The notes under the pieces were generated by a model. That model did no database searches and was not told the origin of the DNA. It was given only the letters and a program-made list of their open reading frames with translations. From Affinirhizobium straminoryzae (GTDB lineage Bacteria > Pseudomonadota > Alphaproteobacteria > Rhizobiales > Rhizobiaceae), in NCBI RefSeq assembly GCF_007004135.1, contig NZ_VJMG01000043.1, positions 49,503 to 113,502 of the forward strand: DNA of 64,000 nucleotides, written 5' to 3'. Within the stretch, counting starts at the first letter, position 1. The number at the start of each line of letters is the position of its first letter. The translations under genes were made by a program, and so were the position numbers. Positions 31,430 to 42,270 of this stretch are shown here, in pieces.

Positions 31430-32584
31430 TTACTCTGCGGGTACGCCGTGCGAAACGCGGAAGAGACTGCGCTCCTGCGCCCGCTTCTCGGGGCGATGGC
31501 GCGTGAGCGCCAGAATGAAACCGGCCGTCACGCAGATGGCGACCATGGACGAACCACCATAGGAAATCAGCGGCAGCGTCATGCCCTTGGCCGGCATGAG
31601 TTCGAGATTGACGCCGACATTGATCATCGACTGCACGCCGATCTGCAGCACAAGCCCGGCCACCGCAAAGCGGTTGAACTCGTTGCGCTCGCGATAGGCA
31701 TGGGAAAGGCCGCGTACGACGATGAAGGCGAAGATCGCGACCAGCACCATGCAGAAGATGATGCCGAACTCTTCGGCTGCCACCGAGAAGATGAAGTCTG
31801 TATGGCTGTCCGGCAGGATGCGCTTCACGATGCCCTCACCAGGACCACGGCCGAACCAGTCGCCACGGATGATCGCCTCGCGGGCGGTATCCACCTGGAA
31901 GGTATCGCCCTCACCGGTCATGAAGCGGTCGATACGGCCGGCGACGTGCGGAAAAATATGATAGGCGGCAAAGATGCCGCCGACGCCGAGGCCACCGAGC
32001 AGGAAGATCCACAGCCAGGGCATGCCGGCCATGAAGAACATGGCACCCCAGACGGTGCTGGTCAAAATCGTCTGGCCAAGGTCGGGCTGGGCGATCAGAA
32101 GAGCCGCCACGATGCCGTAGAGGATCATCGCAAACAGATTGCCCGGAATGTCCGGCTGGCGCGAATGCTCGGCAAACAGCCAGGCGCAGACCACCACGAA
32201 GGCGGGTTTCAGAAACTCCGAGGGCTGGATGGAGAGCGGCCCGACCGAGAACCAGCGCCGCGCGCCCTTGATCTCGACACCGAAGAACAGGGCCAGCACC
32301 ATCATCGCGATTGCGAGGATCAGAATGATCACGGCGGTACGGCGGACCTGCCGCGGCGAGAGGAAGGAGAGCCCGATCATCACCGCGAGCGAGGGCAGCA
32401 GGAAGGCCGCGTGGCGTTCCACGAAGTGGAAACTCGGCAGGCCGATGCGTTCGGCAACCGGCGGCGAGGCCGCAAAGGACAGCATGAAGCCGATCCCCAT
32501 CAGCAGGATGAACGTCGCCAGAAAAAAGCGATCGATCGTCCAGAACCAGTCTGCGAGCGGCCCTCGGTCTGCGCGGCTTACCAT
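31430..32584 (-). CDS. ftsW: Septal peptidoglycan polymerase FtsW (SEDS family)
   Basis: The 384-residue integral membrane protein has about ten helices and the SEDS hallmarks: [17 protein letters not shown] near residue 155 and a C-terminal [22 protein letters not shown] near residue 338. FtsW polymerises lipid II at the septum with its partner transpeptidase FtsI, whose gene is in the same operon. The ATG at 32584 sits 1 bp after the murD stop; the open frame upstream lies inside murD. The catalytic-type Asp of the large periplasmic loop probably lies in [10 protein letters not shown], but that is not certain from sequence alone. Confidence 0.95.
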   Translation of the reverse strand: MVSRADRGPLADWFWTIDRFFLATFILLMGIGFMLSFAASPPVAERIGLPSFHFVERHAAFLLPSLAVMIGLSFLSPRQVRRTAVIILILAIAMMVLALFFGVEIKGARRWFSVGPLSIQPSEFLKPAFVVVCAWLFAEHSRQPDIPGNLFAMILYGIVAALLIAQPDLGQTILTSTVWGAMFFMAGMPWLWIFLLGGLGVGGIFAAYHIFPHVAGRIDRFMTGEGDTFQVDTAREAIIRGDWFGRGPGEGIVKRILPDSHTDFIFSVAAEEFGIIFCMVLVAIFAFIVVRGLSHAYRERNEFNRFAVAGLVLQIGVQSMINVGVNLELMPAKGMTLPLISYGGSSMVAICVTAGFILALTRHRPEKRAQERSLFRVSHGVPAE

Positions 32585-32585
32585 C

Positions 32586-33992
32586 TCACGTCCCCTTGTT
32601 CGGCTCGACCAGCATGGACACGCCGTCAAGCTCTGCCACGAGGGAGACGAAGGTCTCACCCCGGATCTCGAAATTCTTGAACTGGTCGAAGCTCGCACAG
32701 GCGGGCGACAGCATCACCGCCGAAGGCGCGCCATCCTGAATGGCATCATGCGCAGCATGGGCGACGGCCCGGTCCAGCGTGCCGGAAATCTCGTACGGCA
32801 CCGCCTCCCCCAGCGTGGCGGCAAATTCTGCCGCAGCTTCGCCGATCAGATAGGCTTTCACGATATGACCGAAGAGTGGTGCTAGGCTTGTGATGCCACC
32901 GGCTTTCGGAAGGCCGCCGGCAATCCAGAAAATGCGCTCGTAGCTCGACAGTGCCGGTGCCGCAGCCTCCGCGTTCGTGGCCTTGGAATCATTGACGAAG
33001 ACGATCGGCCCCTGGCGTCCCACCGGCTGCATACGATGCTTGAGGCCGGGAAAACTCTTCAACCCTGCCCGAACCTCCTCGACCGTCAGGCCGACCGAAA
33101 GGCAGGCGGCAATGGCGGCAGCCGCATTCTGCGCGTTGTGCGCGCCCTTGAGGGTGTCGATTCCGGCCAGATCGGCAACGATGGTGGTCGCACCGCCCTT
33201 TGCCTGGATGATGCAGCCAGCCTCGGCATAAAAGCCATCGGCGAGAACGCTGCGACGGGAAATCCGGCGGACCCCGACTCCGGCGCGCTCGATCCGTTCG
33301 GCAATCAGGCTGCAATAGCTGTCGTCAATGCCGACGATCGCCGTACGGCTGCCGGCCACCAGCCGCTCCTTCACCTCGGCATAATGCTGCATGGTGCCAT
33401 GGCGGTCGAGGTGGTCGGGTGTGAGGTTCAGCAGGATGCCGGCCGTCGGGTCGATGGTCGGGGCAAGGTCGATCTGGTAGGAGGAGCATTCCACCACGTA
33501 GAAGCGCCCGGCCTTCGGGGGATCCAGCGTCAGGATGGCCGTGCCAATATTGCCACCAAGCTGGGTGTCGCGACCGCTGACACGCAGAATATGCGCAATC
33601 AGTGCGGTCGTGGTTGACTTGCCGTTGGTGCCGGTGATCGCGATGAACGGGCAGTCAGGCGCCTGCGCCCGCCGCTCGCGCACGAAAAGCTCGATGTCAC
33701 CGATGATCTCGACGCCTGCCGCATGGGCAAGATCCACGCTCCAGTGCGGCTTGGGATGGGTGAGCGGCACACCGGGCGACAAAACGAGGGCAGCCTGTGC
33801 CGCCCAGTCGATGCCGCGCAGATCAGCCGTCACCAGTCCTGCCGCAGCTGCCTTTTCCACGCTGTCCGGATTGTCGTCCCAGACCGTTACCTCGGCGCCC
33901 CCCGCCACCAGCGCATGCGCGGTGGCAAGGCCCGAGCCGCCGAGACCGAAAAGAGCAACCTTCCTGCCGGAAAATGTGGTGACGGGGATCAT
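32586..33992 (-). CDS. murD: UDP-N-acetylmuramoyl-L-alanine--D-glutamate ligase
   Basis: The 468-residue Mur ligase adds D-glutamate to UDP-MurNAc-L-Ala. The N-terminal uridine-binding domain starts [22 protein letters not shown], the ATP loop is [19 protein letters not shown] near residue 118, [20 protein letters not shown] marks the central domain, and [17 protein letters not shown] the C-terminal domain. The last residues match Mur[20 protein letters not shown]. It lies between mraY (4 bp) and ftsW (1 bp) and should be co-translated with them. Confidence 0.97.
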   Translation of the reverse strand: MIPVTTFSGRKVALFGLGGSGLATAHALVAGGAEVTVWDDNPDSVEKAAAAGLVTADLRGIDWAAQAALVLSPGVPLTHPKPHWSVDLAHAAGVEIIGDIELFVRERRAQAPDCPFIAITGTNGKSTTTALIAHILRVSGRDTQLGGNIGTAILTLDPPKAGRFYVVECSSYQIDLAPTIDPTAGILLNLTPDHLDRHGTMQHYAEVKERLVAGSRTAIVGIDDSYCSLIAERIERAGVGVRRISRRSVLADGFYAEAGCIIQAKGGATTIVADLAGIDTLKGAHNAQNAAAAIAACLSVGLTVEEVRAGLKSFPGLKHRMQPVGRQGPIVFVNDSKATNAEAAAPALSSYERIFWIAGGLPKAGGITSLAPLFGHIVKAYLIGEAAAEFAATLGEAVPYEISGTLDRAVAHAAHDAIQDGAPSAVMLSPACASFDQFKNFEIRGETFVSLVAELDGVSMLVEPNKGT

Positions 33993-33996
33993 GGTC

Positions 33997-35097
33997 TCAC
34001 CGCAGCTTCAGGGTGGAGAGACCGAGGATGGCAAGGCCGACGGCGATGATCCAGAAGCGGATCACGACCTGGCTTTCCGTCCAGCCGAGCTTTTCGAAAT
34101 GATGGTGGATCGGCGCCATCAGGAAGACGCGCCGCCCGGTCATCTTGAAGAAACCAACCTGGATGATCACCGACAGCGTTTCCATGACGAAGAGGCCGCC
34201 GATGATCGCCATGACGATCTCGTGCTTGGTGGCAACCGCTACGGAGCCGATCAGGCCACCGAGCGACAGTGATCCGGTATCCCCCATGAAGATGGCGGCC
34301 GGCGGCGCGTTGAACCACAGGAAGCCGAGCCCTGCCCCGATCACTGCCCCCAGGATAACGGCGAGTTCGCCGGTACCGGGCACGAAGTTGATCTGCAGGT
34401 AATTGGCGAAGATCGCATTGCCGGCCAGATAGGCAATCACGCCGAAGGAGGCCGCCGCAATCATGACAGGAACGATCGCCAGGCCATCCAGACCGTCCGT
34501 CAGGTTCACGGCATTGCCGGCCGAGACGATGACGAAACCGCCGAACAGCACGAAGAAGATGCCGAGATTGAGGGTCAGTTCCTTGAAGAACGGAAATGCC
34601 ACCGACGTGCCAAGCGTCGAGCCGGCCGGGCTGTTGGCAATCGAGGTGCGCATCATGAAATAGACGGCAATCGCGGCGATCAGGAATTCGAGACCGAGGC
34701 GGGCGCGGCCGGAAAAGCCCTTGTCCGTCTGCTTGGTCACCTTGAGATAATCGTCATAGAAGCCGATGGCGCCGAAACCGAGCGTGACGAGCAGCGTGGC
34801 CACCACATAGATGTTGGAAAGATCCGCCCACAGCAGGGAGCCGCCGACAATTCCGGTCAGGATCATCAGGCCGCCCATGGTGGGCGTGCCGGCCTTCTTG
34901 AAATGCGTCTGCGGGCCATCGGCGCGAATCGGCTGCCCCTTGCCCTGCCGGATGCGAAGCGAGGCAATCATCTGCGGACCGAACATGAAGACGATCAGGG
35001 CCGCCGTCAGCATCGCCGCGCCGGTGCGGAAGGTGATGTATCGAAACAGGTTGAAGATTTGAAAGGTGCCCGCAAGCTCCACAAGCCAGATCAGCAT
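33997..35097 (-). CDS. mraY: Phospho-N-acetylmuramoyl-pentapeptide transferase
   Basis: The 366-residue membrane enzyme forms lipid I from UDP-MurNAc-pentapeptide and undecaprenyl phosphate. About ten helices are visible. Conserved motifs include [14 protein letters not shown] near residue 68, the Asp pair in [12 protein letters not shown] near residue 115, [13 protein letters not shown] near residue 192, [12 protein letters not shown] near residue 267 and the HHHFEKLGW loop near the end. The ATG at 35097 gives the usual length; the open frame upstream has no similarity. A 22-bp gap separates it from murF. Confidence 0.97.
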   Translation of the reverse strand: MLIWLVELAGTFQIFNLFRYITFRTGAAMLTAALIVFMFGPQMIASLRIRQGKGQPIRADGPQTHFKKAGTPTMGGLMILTGIVGGSLLWADLSNIYVVATLLVTLGFGAIGFYDDYLKVTKQTDKGFSGRARLGLEFLIAAIAVYFMMRTSIANSPAGSTLGTSVAFPFFKELTLNLGIFFVLFGGFVIVSAGNAVNLTDGLDGLAIVPVMIAAASFGVIAYLAGNAIFANYLQINFVPGTGELAVILGAVIGAGLGFLWFNAPPAAIFMGDTGSLSLGGLIGSVAVATKHEIVMAIIGGLFVMETLSVIIQVGFFKMTGRRVFLMAPIHHHFEKLGWTESQVVIRFWIIAVGLAILGLSTLKLR

Positions 35098-35119
35098 TTG
35101 AGGTCTTTCTTGATGCCGG

Positions 35120-36553
35120 TCAAAGTTGGCGCTCCGTGTCAGGCAATGCCGGGTAGTTGTCAATAAGTGCGGAAACGATCTTCCCGAAGCCGAGGCCGAG
35201 GGAGGATTTCACCATCAGCACGTCACCGGGAATCACATTGCGCACCACGAAGTCGGAAAGTTCGGCGGTTGTGGGGCAATGCTGCACATGAACGCTGTCG
35301 GGCAGCGCATCGCGCAGCGCCGTCATCTCCGGGCCGGCAAGCCACACATGTTCAATGCCGGCCGCCAGCAGCGGCCCTGCCAGCTCCTCGTGAACCTTGG
35401 CGGAAAACTCGCCCATTTCCAGCATGTCGCCAAGAACGGCGATGCGGCGTCCGGACTCGTCCGGCTCGGTGGCCGCCAGGATCGAAATCGCTGCCCGCAT
35501 GGAGGCGGGATTGGCATTGTAGCTCTCGTCGATCAGCGTCAGGCGCCCATCGCCAAGCTGAAGGCGATGGCGCTGGCCGCGCCCCTTGACGGCGCGAATG
35601 CCGGCAAGCGCATCGCGCGCCGCTTCGAGATCGGCACCGAACAATGCGGCGACGCCGAGCGCAATCATCGCGTTTTCCGCAATGTGCCGGCCGGGTGCGC
35701 CGATATGCACTTCCATCGTCTCGCCGTTGACGACTGCCCAGATGGTCGACCCCTCGCCGGTGCCCTCGAAATCCGCCAGACGGAAATCGGCCTTGGCATG
35801 CTGGCCAAAGGAGAGGACATTGGTCACACCATTCGCATGCGCCATCTGCTCCAGATAGCTGAAATACTTGTTGTCCCGATTGAGAAGCGCAACCCCGTTC
35901 GGCTCAACGCCTTCGAGAATTTCCGCCTTGGCAGCAGCGATCTCGTCGAGGCTCTTGAAATTGCCGAGATGGGCCGGCGCGATCGTGGTGATGACGGAAA
36001 CATGCGGCCGCACCATCTTCACCAGCGGGCGGATCTCATCCGGATGGTTCATGCCGATCTCGAACACGCCGTAATCGGTGTCCGCCGGCATGCGGGCCAG
36101 CGTCAGCGGCACGCCCCAGTGATTGTTGAAGGAGGCGACGGCAGCATGCACCCTGCCGGACGGCGCCAGTACGTTGCGCAGCATTTCCTTGGTCGTCGTC
36201 TTGCCGACGGAACCGGTGACGGCAACGATCTGCGCACGGCTGCGGACACGCGCGGCCACCGCCAGCTTGCCAAGCGCTGCCAGCACATCCTCCACCACGA
36301 TCATCGGCGTGGTAAGACGGCCGAGCGCCGGCAGCTTCGCTTCGCTGACGACGATCAGCGAGGCGCCGTTGGCGACGGCCAGCGTCGCATAATCATGGCC
36401 ATCCACCCGCTCGCCCTTGATGGCGAAGAAGGCTTCACCGGGTGTGATAGAGCGGCTGTCGATGGAAATGCCGGTTACGCCGGCGGGGCCGGAGCCCACG
36501 GGGCGGCCGCCCATCACAGCCATCATCTCAGCGGTGTTCCACAACCAGGTCAC
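35120..36553 (-). CDS. murF: UDP-MurNAc-tripeptide--D-alanyl-D-alanine ligase
   Basis: The 477-residue Mur ligase adds D-Ala-D-Ala to the stem tripeptide, using the product of Ddl. [20 protein letters not shown] marks the N-terminal domain, [19 protein letters not shown] the ATP loop near residue 114, and [17 protein letters not shown] the C-terminal domain. It begins with GTG at 36553, overlapping the murE stop as GTGA, so it depends on murE translation. The GTG start is supported by the conserved [14 protein letters not shown] N-terminus. Confidence 0.96.
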   Translation of the reverse strand: MTWLWNTAEMMAVMGGRPVGSGPAGVTGISIDSRSITPGEAFFAIKGERVDGHDYATLAVANGASLIVVSEAKLPALGRLTTPMIVVEDVLAALGKLAVAARVRSRAQIVAVTGSVGKTTTKEMLRNVLAPSGRVHAAVASFNNHWGVPLTLARMPADTDYGVFEIGMNHPDEIRPLVKMVRPHVSVITTIAPAHLGNFKSLDEIAAAKAEILEGVEPNGVALLNRDNKYFSYLEQMAHANGVTNVLSFGQHAKADFRLADFEGTGEGSTIWAVVNGETMEVHIGAPGRHIAENAMIALGVAALFGADLEAARDALAGIRAVKGRGQRHRLQLGDGRLTLIDESYNANPASMRAAISILAATEPDESGRRIAVLGDMLEMGEFSAKVHEELAGPLLAAGIEHVWLAGPEMTALRDALPDSVHVQHCPTTAELSDFVVRNVIPGDVLMVKSSLGLGFGKIVSALIDNYPALPDTERQL

Positions 36554-38010
36554 GTTTTCAGCTCCTCCATTGCCTTTCGGATTTCGACGTGATCGGAAAA
36601 CGGCAGAACCACCGAACCGATCTTCTGCCCCTCCTCATGTCCCTTGCCAGCCACGATCAGCGTGTCACCGGCACCCAGCAGCGAGACGGCATGGCGAATG
36701 GCCTCGGCGCGGTCACCGATCTCGACGGCGCCGGGTGCCGCTGCCATAATCTCTGCCCGGATTGTCACCGGATCCTCGGACCGCGGATTGTCGTCGGTGA
36801 CAATCGCGATATCGGCAAGCCGGGTGGCAATCTCGCCCATGATCGGGCGCTTGCCCTTGTCGCGGTCCCCGCCGCAGCCGAAGACGACGATCAGACGGCC
36901 GCTGGTGAAGGGGCGCACAGACTGCAGCACATTGGCAAGCGCATCCGGCTTGTGGGCATAGTCGACATAGGCAAGCGCACCCGCCTTCGTCTGACCTACC
37001 AGTTCAAGACGCCCGGCCGCACCGACCAGCGTTTCGAGCGCAGCCATCGCCACCGCTGCCGGCGTGCCCGTGGCCATGGCGAGGCCGGCAGCCACCAGCG
37101 CATTCGCCACCTGGAAATCACCGGCCAGCGGAATGTCGATTTCGAAGATCTCGCCCTCGGCATGCACCTCGATGCGCTGCTTGTGGCGGAAATGCTCTAC
37201 CCGCTTCAGCGCGAGATAGGTGCCAGCGCGCCCCACGGTCAGCACGCGCTGCCCTGCCGCGTTCGCCGCCCGGATCGCCTCGCCCGACCAGGGATCGTCG
37301 GCAAAGATCACCGCCGGGCTTCCCTTCGGCAGCACGCGGTCGAACAGGTGCATCTTCGCGGCCATGTAATCTTCCATGGTCGGATGGTAGTCGAGATGAT
37401 CCCGTCCGAGATTGGTGAACGCTGCCGCAGCAAGCCGAACGCCATCCACGCGGAACTGGTCAAGACCGTGGCTGGAGGCCTCGATCGCGGCATGGGTCAC
37501 ACCGTCTGCCACAAGGGTGGCCAGCAGGGCATGCAGCGCCACCGGATCGGGCGTCGTCAGCGCCCCTTCCTCGATGCGCCTCGGGGAGATGACGCCGGTC
37601 GTGCCGATCTGGGCAGCGGCAAGGCCTGCATGCGCCCAGATCTGGCGGGTGAAGGACGCAACGGAGGTCTTGCCGGCCGTGCCGGTGACGGCCACCATGG
37701 TTTCGGGCTGGCGGCCATGGAAACGGGAAGCAGCCAGCGCCAGAAATCGACGGGGCTCGGACACCACCAGAACGGGAACCGGCGCTTCGACCGGATGGGC
37801 GGAAACGACCGCCACGGCACCACGCGATACCGCGTCCGCGACATAGGCTGCGCCGTCACCTTTGGTCCCGGCGACCGCGACGAAGACGGAACCGGGCGCT
37901 ACGGTCCGGCTGTCGGCAGAAAGGCCGGTCACATCCAATGCGCCAGCCTCACCCTTCAGAATCTCGTTAATCTCCGGAAAATCCCCCCCGGAGAGTGCAT
38001 TCAGCTTCAT
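36550..38010 (-). CDS. murE: UDP-MurNAc-L-Ala-D-Glu--meso-diaminopimelate ligase
   Basis: The 486-residue Mur ligase adds the third stem residue. The ATP loop is [19 protein letters not shown] near residue 110, and [15 protein letters not shown] lies near residue 178. The specificity motif [13 protein letters not shown] contains DNPR, which in characterised enzymes selects meso-diaminopimelate over lysine, so the wall should be DAP-type as in other Gram-negatives. Length is normal. It starts 63 bp downstream of ftsI and overlaps murF by 4 bp. Confidence 0.97.
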   Translation of the reverse strand: MKLNALSGGDFPEINEILKGEAGALDVTGLSADSRTVAPGSVFVAVAGTKGDGAAYVADAVSRGAVAVVSAHPVEAPVPVLVVSEPRRFLALAASRFHGRQPETMVAVTGTAGKTSVASFTRQIWAHAGLAAAQIGTTGVISPRRIEEGALTTPDPVALHALLATLVADGVTHAAIEASSHGLDQFRVDGVRLAAAAFTNLGRDHLDYHPTMEDYMAAKMHLFDRVLPKGSPAVIFADDPWSGEAIRAANAAGQRVLTVGRAGTYLALKRVEHFRHKQRIEVHAEGEIFEIDIPLAGDFQVANALVAAGLAMATGTPAAVAMAALETLVGAAGRLELVGQTKAGALAYVDYAHKPDALANVLQSVRPFTSGRLIVVFGCGGDRDKGKRPIMGEIATRLADIAIVTDDNPRSEDPVTIRAEIMAAAPGAVEIGDRAEAIRHAVSLLGAGDTLIVAGKGHEEGQKIGSVVLPFSDHVEIRKAMEELKT

Positions 38011-38073
38011 AGGTACCCTCTCTCACCTGCGCCCCCTCGGGAGCCGCGAATCGTGGGGTCCATTCATTATGGC

Positions 38074-39819
38074 CTAATAGGACACAAGCATGGCGGTGCC
38101 ATCCTCGCCGAAGCGCGGTTTTACACCGAGAATTGCAGCAGAGCGGCTGATGATCTCCTTGACCATGGGAGCCGCGCTGTTGCCGGCCAGCACCGCATGA
38201 TCGGTTTCACTGCGCGGATCATCGATGAAGGTCAGCACCACATATTGCGGATCGTAGATCGGAAACGCCGCGAGAAAGGCGTTGAAATTGTGGTCGTGGT
38301 TGTAGCGGCCGTTGATCACCTTGTCGGCCGTGCCGGTCTTGCCGCCGACGTTGAAGCCCTCGACCAGCGCGTTCTTGCCCGACCCCTTCACACCGTTCCA
38401 GCGAAACAGCCAGCGCATGTTGGCACTGGTCTGCGGCTTGATGACGGTCTTGGCCACCTCCTCGGCCTGCTCGCGCGTCCGCGGCAGGAAGGTCGGCTCG
38501 ATCAGCTTGCCGCCGTTGACAAGGGCCGCCCCGGCAACGGCAGTCTGCAAGGGTGTCGTGGACACGCCATGGCCGAAGGAGATGGTGATGGAGTTGATCT
38601 TCTTCCACTCGCGCGGCTGGCCGGGCATGGCCACTTCGGGCAGTTCGGTCTGCATCTTGGTGAGAAGGCCAAGCTTGGTCAGGAAGTCCTTGTGCCCGTC
38701 GATGCCAACGACATCGGCGATCTTGGCGGTGCCGATGTTGGAGGAATACTGGAAGATTTCCGGAATGCTGAGCATGCGGCCCTGGCCGTGAAAATCCTTG
38801 ATGGTGTAGCCGCCGATGCGGATCGGGTAGCGGGCGTCGAACATGTCATTCATGTTCACCTTGCCGCTATCGAGACCCATGGCCAGCGTGAAGGACTTGA
38901 AGGTTGAGCCCATTTCGAACGTGCCGTTCGACATCCGGTTCAGCCAGCCATCCTCACCGCCGGCAGCCGGATCGTTCGGATCGAAATCGGGGGCCGATGC
39001 CATGCCGAGGACTTCGCCGGTGTGCACGTCGAGCACAACGGCGCCGGCGCCCTTGGCGCGAAACTTGGTGATGCTTTCCATCAGCACGTCGCGCAGGATC
39101 GACTGTACGCGCAGATCGATGGACAGTCGCACCGGCTCCAGCGGCTGGCCGCTGGTCATGCCGACGGCAGCGAGATCGGCCAGTCCCTGCGTATCGACAT
39201 AGCGTTCCATGCCGGCCACGCCGCGGTTGTCGATGTTGACGAAGCCCACGATGTGGGATGCCGTCGGACCACCCGGATAGAAGCGGCGCTTTTCCGGACG
39301 GAAGCCGATTCCAGGGATGCCGAGCGCCAGGATCTGGCTCTGCTGCTTCGGCGTCAGCTGGCGACGCAGCCACTGGAATCGCGACTTCGACGACAGCTTG
39401 TTGTACATCTGCCTGGTATCGAGATCCGGCAGCACGGTGCGCAGCTTCTCGATCACCTCGTCCGGATCGACGATCTTGTGTGGCTCGGCAAACAGCGAGA
39501 CGGTGCGGATGTCGGTCGCCAGCACTTCGCCATTGCGGTCGAGAAGATCCGGGCGCGAGGCCATCAGGCGGTCAGCGGGCATGATGCTCGCGGTCGATTC
39601 CGGATCCAGCATCCCATAATAGGCAAGTTTGGCGCCGATGGCGCAGTAGCAGACGGCAAAGCCGGCAATGATCAGCCCGACGCGCACGCGCGTCTGGCCG
39701 GACTTTCGCTTGCGGGCGCTTTCAAACGTACCGCCGCGCAGGGATGTGCCGACACCTCGACCGCCGGCCGAAATATGCGCCCTGCTCTTGAGAACCATGA
39801 CACGGGACAGAAAGGACAT
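38074..39819 (-). CDS. ftsI: Septal transpeptidase FtsI (PBP3)
   Basis: The 581-residue class B penicillin-binding protein cross-links septal peptidoglycan with FtsW. It has a basic N-terminus, a membrane anchor near residues 48-66 (VGLIIAGFAVCYCAIGAKLAY), a PBP dimerisation domain, and the transpeptidase domain. The active-site motifs are FEMGSTFKSFTLA with the catalytic Ser, YSSNIGTAKIAD and VGGKTGTADKV. Its ATG shares one base with the ftsL stop (TGATG). Motifs are intact; length fits the family. Confidence 0.96.
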   Translation of the reverse strand: MSFLSRVMVLKSRAHISAGGRGVGTSLRGGTFESARKRKSGQTRVRVGLIIAGFAVCYCAIGAKLAYYGMLDPESTASIMPADRLMASRPDLLDRNGEVLATDIRTVSLFAEPHKIVDPDEVIEKLRTVLPDLDTRQMYNKLSSKSRFQWLRRQLTPKQQSQILALGIPGIGFRPEKRRFYPGGPTASHIVGFVNIDNRGVAGMERYVDTQGLADLAAVGMTSGQPLEPVRLSIDLRVQSILRDVLMESITKFRAKGAGAVVLDVHTGEVLGMASAPDFDPNDPAAGGEDGWLNRMSNGTFEMGSTFKSFTLAMGLDSGKVNMNDMFDARYPIRIGGYTIKDFHGQGRMLSIPEIFQYSSNIGTAKIADVVGIDGHKDFLTKLGLLTKMQTELPEVAMPGQPREWKKINSITISFGHGVSTTPLQTAVAGAALVNGGKLIEPTFLPRTREQAEEVAKTVIKPQTSANMRWLFRWNGVKGSGKNALVEGFNVGGKTGTADKVINGRYNHDHNFNAFLAAFPIYDPQYVVLTFIDDPRSETDHAVLAGNSAAPMVKEIISRSAAILGVKPRFGEDGTAMLVSY

Positions 39820-40289
39820 CAGTCGTTCACCGCTCCGGTTGAAATCACGTCGATCCCGGCCGTCCCGCGCGGCTTGGGCACGGGCACCGGTGCCGCAGGA
39901 CGCTTGGCCTTGGCGGCGTCAACGCCGGCAATGGCGGCGGCCACCGCCGGATCGCTGCCGGCGATCAGCTTTTCAATGGTCGTTTCGGGTTGTGGCAGCT
40001 GCGATTTTGGCATCGGCAGCTCTTTTGGCATGGCAAGCTGGGTCGGGGCTGTCGGCTGAAGATCGAGTTCATCCTGATAGACCTTGATCAGTCGCTGCAG
40101 ACGGTTCGGCTGCGTCAGCAGCGCCCAGTCGGCCTTCAGAAGATCGATCGTGTCGTATTCCAGCTTGATCTCCTGCTCCAGACGATGGACTTCCTCAAGC
40201 TTCAGTTCGGCCCTGTGCTTGATGCTGTAGGTCACGACCGCGGTTGCGGTCATTGCACCGATCAGCACCAGATCGAAGCTTCTCAACAT
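39819..40289 (-). CDS. ftsL: FtsL-like cell division protein
   Basis: The 156-residue bitopic protein has a membrane helix at the N-terminus (FDLVLIGAMTATAVVTYSI), then a coiled-coil stretch rich in Glu, Leu and Lys (HRAELKLEEVHRLEQEIKL and following), then LLTQPNRLQRLIKVY, which matches FtsL proteins of Alphaproteobacteria. A Pro/Ala-rich tail of about 75 residues is extra compared with E. coli FtsL. It should form the FtsQLB complex; FtsB is not in this window. Position between rsmH and ftsI is the classical ftsL locus, which supports the call as much as the sequence does. Confidence 0.88.
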   Translation of the reverse strand: MLRSFDLVLIGAMTATAVVTYSIKHRAELKLEEVHRLEQEIKLEYDTIDLLKADWALLTQPNRLQRLIKVYQDELDLQPTAPTQLAMPKELPMPKSQLPQPETTIEKLIAGSDPAVAAAIAGVDAAKAKRPAAPVPVPKPRGTAGIDVISTGAVND

Positions 40290-40292
40290 CGT

Positions 40293-41318
40293 TCAGGCTC
40301 CCAACTTGTCGAGGCTGGCGAGATCAGGAAGATCAAAGATGGAAAGGTCCGCGCTGCCGGCAAGAGCCGTCGTGCGGATGGCAGCCCGCAATTTTGCCGA
40401 ACGGGCCCGGGGATTGACATCGGCCTCGGCTTTCGAGGCGGACATCATGCCCTTGCCGAGCGGTTCGAACACGGCCGGGCGATCCTCGACCATCGGCAGA
40501 TGGCGCGAACCGGCCGCACGTCCGGAGCGGTCAGCCAGGAAGCGCTTGACCATGCGGTCTTCCAGCGAATGGAAACTGACGATGACGAGCCGCCCACCGG
40601 GCTTCAGGGCGCGTTCGGCCGCAAACAGCGCCCGCGCCAGTTCGCCCAGTTCGTCATTGACGAAGATGCGCAGCGCCTGGAAAACGCGGGTGGCCGGATG
40701 GATCTTGTCCTTGGTCTTGCGCGGATTGACGCCCTCGATGAGGTTGGCGAGATCGCGGGTGGTGACGAAAGGCTCGCTCGCGCGGCGCTTCTCGATGGCG
40801 CGCGCAATGCGGCCCGCCTGCTTTTCCTCACCGAGAAAACCGAAGATGCGGGCCAGATCACCCGCCTTGGCGCGATTGACCACATCGGCCGCCGAGACGC
40901 CCGACGCCGACATGCGCATGTCGAGCGGTCCGTTTCTCTGGAAGGAGAAGCCGCGATCGGCCTCATCGATCTGCATGGAGGAAACGCCGATATCCAGCAC
41001 AACACCGTCGAGTCCGCCGACCGGCGCATGATCGGCAAGCAGGGAAAAGCGCGAGGGGATGAGCGTCAGATGTCCGTTCGATTCGGCCAGCAGCGCCTGG
41101 CCGCCGGCGATGGCGTTCGGATCGCGGTCGAGCGCGATCACGTCGGCGCCCGCTGCAAGAAGGGCGCGGGTGTACCCACCCGCGCCGAAGGTGCCATCGA
41201 GAACAACCCTACCGGGGGCTGGAGCAAGCGCCTCGAGCACCTCCTCCAGCATCACCGGAATGTGGCGTACCGGTCCGCCATCGGCCTCGGTGTGTCCGTC
41301 GCCAAGATAAGCCGCCAT
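40293..41318 (-). CDS. rsmH: 16S rRNA (cytosine(1402)-N(4))-methyltransferase
   Basis: The 341-residue SAM-dependent enzyme (formerly MraW) methylates the exocyclic N4 of C1402 in 16S rRNA. It opens with [14 protein letters not shown], and the SAM motif [17 protein letters not shown] lies near residue 42. [20 protein letters not shown] near residue 108 and the C-terminal [18 protein letters not shown] match the family. The ATG at 41318 is 14 bp after mraZ; a much longer open frame upstream overlaps mraZ and its leader and is not coding. It is the second gene of the division operon. Confidence 0.96.
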   Translation of the reverse strand: MAAYLGDGHTEADGGPVRHIPVMLEEVLEALAPAPGRVVLDGTFGAGGYTRALLAAGADVIALDRDPNAIAGGQALLAESNGHLTLIPSRFSLLADHAPVGGLDGVVLDIGVSSMQIDEADRGFSFQRNGPLDMRMSASGVSAADVVNRAKAGDLARIFGFLGEEKQAGRIARAIEKRRASEPFVTTRDLANLIEGVNPRKTKDKIHPATRVFQALRIFVNDELGELARALFAAERALKPGGRLVIVSFHSLEDRMVKRFLADRSGRAAGSRHLPMVEDRPAVFEPLGKGMMSASKAEADVNPRARSAKLRAAIRTTALAGSADLSIFDLPDLASLDKLGA

Positions 41319-41332
41319 TCCGCTCCCCTGTA

Positions 41333-41773
41333 TCAGGCGGGCCGCACCCCGAAGGTCGCACGCCCCGCTCTCGCCGCCACCTGCGCCTCGTGAAACGCCT
41401 GCGGCTGCCAAAGCTGAAAATGATCGGATCGACCGACGAAGGTAACCTCCGTCGTGATGCCGGTGAAGTCGCGGATGAAATCCGTGACCATCAGCCGGCC
41501 CTCCGCATCGAGCCGCATGTAGACGCCGCCGCCGTGAACGAGAAGCGACATCGCATTGGCCTCCGGCGAAAAGGGATCCGCCGAGGCGATCTGCCGCTCG
41601 TACCGCTCGAGCAGGTCCGGACCGCCGACGCTGATCGCCGGAAACACGAGGTCCTGGAGACAATAAAGCTCCTGGACATTCCGCTGCGCGAGGACCGCAC
41701 GAAAGGGCGCCGGCACGGAGACCCGCCCCTTCGTATCGATCCTGTTCGTCGCATTGGACAAGAAGCGGTTCAT
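41333..41773 (-). CDS. mraZ: Transcriptional regulator MraZ
   Basis: The 146-residue protein has the two SpoVT/AbrB-like halves of Mra[25 protein letters not shown] at the start (split by the DxKGR motif) and [20 protein letters not shown] in the second half. MraZ forms a ring and represses its own division operon in E. coli by binding TGGG repeats. The ATG at 41773 gives the conserved MNRFLSN start; an upstream GTG would add 21 unrelated residues. It is the first gene of the leftward operon, and TGGG repeats lie about 180-210 bp upstream. Confidence 0.95.
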   Translation of the reverse strand: MNRFLSNATNRIDTKGRVSVPAPFRAVLAQRNVQELYCLQDLVFPAISVGGPDLLERYERQIASADPFSPEANAMSLLVHGGGVYMRLDAEGRLMVTDFIRDFTGITTEVTFVGRSDHFQLWQPQAFHEAQVAARAGRATFGVRPA

Positions 41774-42270
41774 CACGCCATACACCCGCCCCGGAACGGC
41801 GCGAAGCGCGCAAACGCCCCGCAAGACGCGAGCCAAAGGACAGAATCATCACACCCGGACGGAATACATCCCGCCCGTTTCTTCCCTGAAGAAGCGCTCC
41901 AATCCTGTCCGATGAATGGGCAATGTGATGCCCTCTCGCAGTGTGAATTTGGGATAACATGGGACCATATGGGCGTCAATGGGAAGCGGCCACACAGACG
42001 TGCGGCAACCTGAAATATTTATAACCTGTTAAGTTTAACAAAGGGTTAGCAACGGCTGGCGGAAGGCCCGCACATGAAAGCAACCGGAAAGACGGAGGCT
42101 CGTCGCTAAGTCCTTGGGGGCACGACAACAATCGCATCCTGCCCCTGAAAAGACGCCGCCGTCACTGCAATCATGAGGCGCAATCAGATTGCATTGCGCT
42201 GCAACATTAGCGTGAAAGCGCTGCAAAAAGCAGCACAAAGGCATCCCGCGATTCGTCTGGAGGTAAAAAT
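41774..42270. other. Intergenic leader and control region of the division operon
   Basis: This 497-bp region between mraZ and rnpB has no convincing gene. It contains the MraZ-type repeats and candidate promoter described separately at 41950-41984, and A/T-rich DNA around 42010-42050. A short hairpin (GCTGC, five As, GCAGC at 42220-42234) lies about 36 bp past the rnpB 3' end on the minus strand and may help end that RNA. Confidence 0.55.
41950..41984 (-). promoter_or_regulatory. Candidate MraZ operator overlapping the mraZ promoter
   Basis: On the plus strand TGGG occurs at 41950, 41960, 41970 and 41980, four copies at exactly 10-bp spacing, each followed by A or C. E. coli MraZ is known to bind TGGG-type repeats with this period. 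On the minus strand a TTGACG (41974-41979) and TATCCC (41951-41956) with a 17-bp spacer form a plausible leftward promoter within the same repeats, so bound MraZ would block it. The repeat orientation relative to mraZ and the weak -10 leave some doubt. Confidence 0.65.

Noticed and set aside
36589..38907. A 772-codon open frame opposite murE and ftsI
   Set aside because: It spans two well-supported genes on the other strand and shows no recognisable domain; treated as a shadow.
41319..41960. A 214-codon upstream extension of rsmH across mraZ
   Set aside because: mraZ is well supported in another frame there; rsmH similarity begins at 41318.
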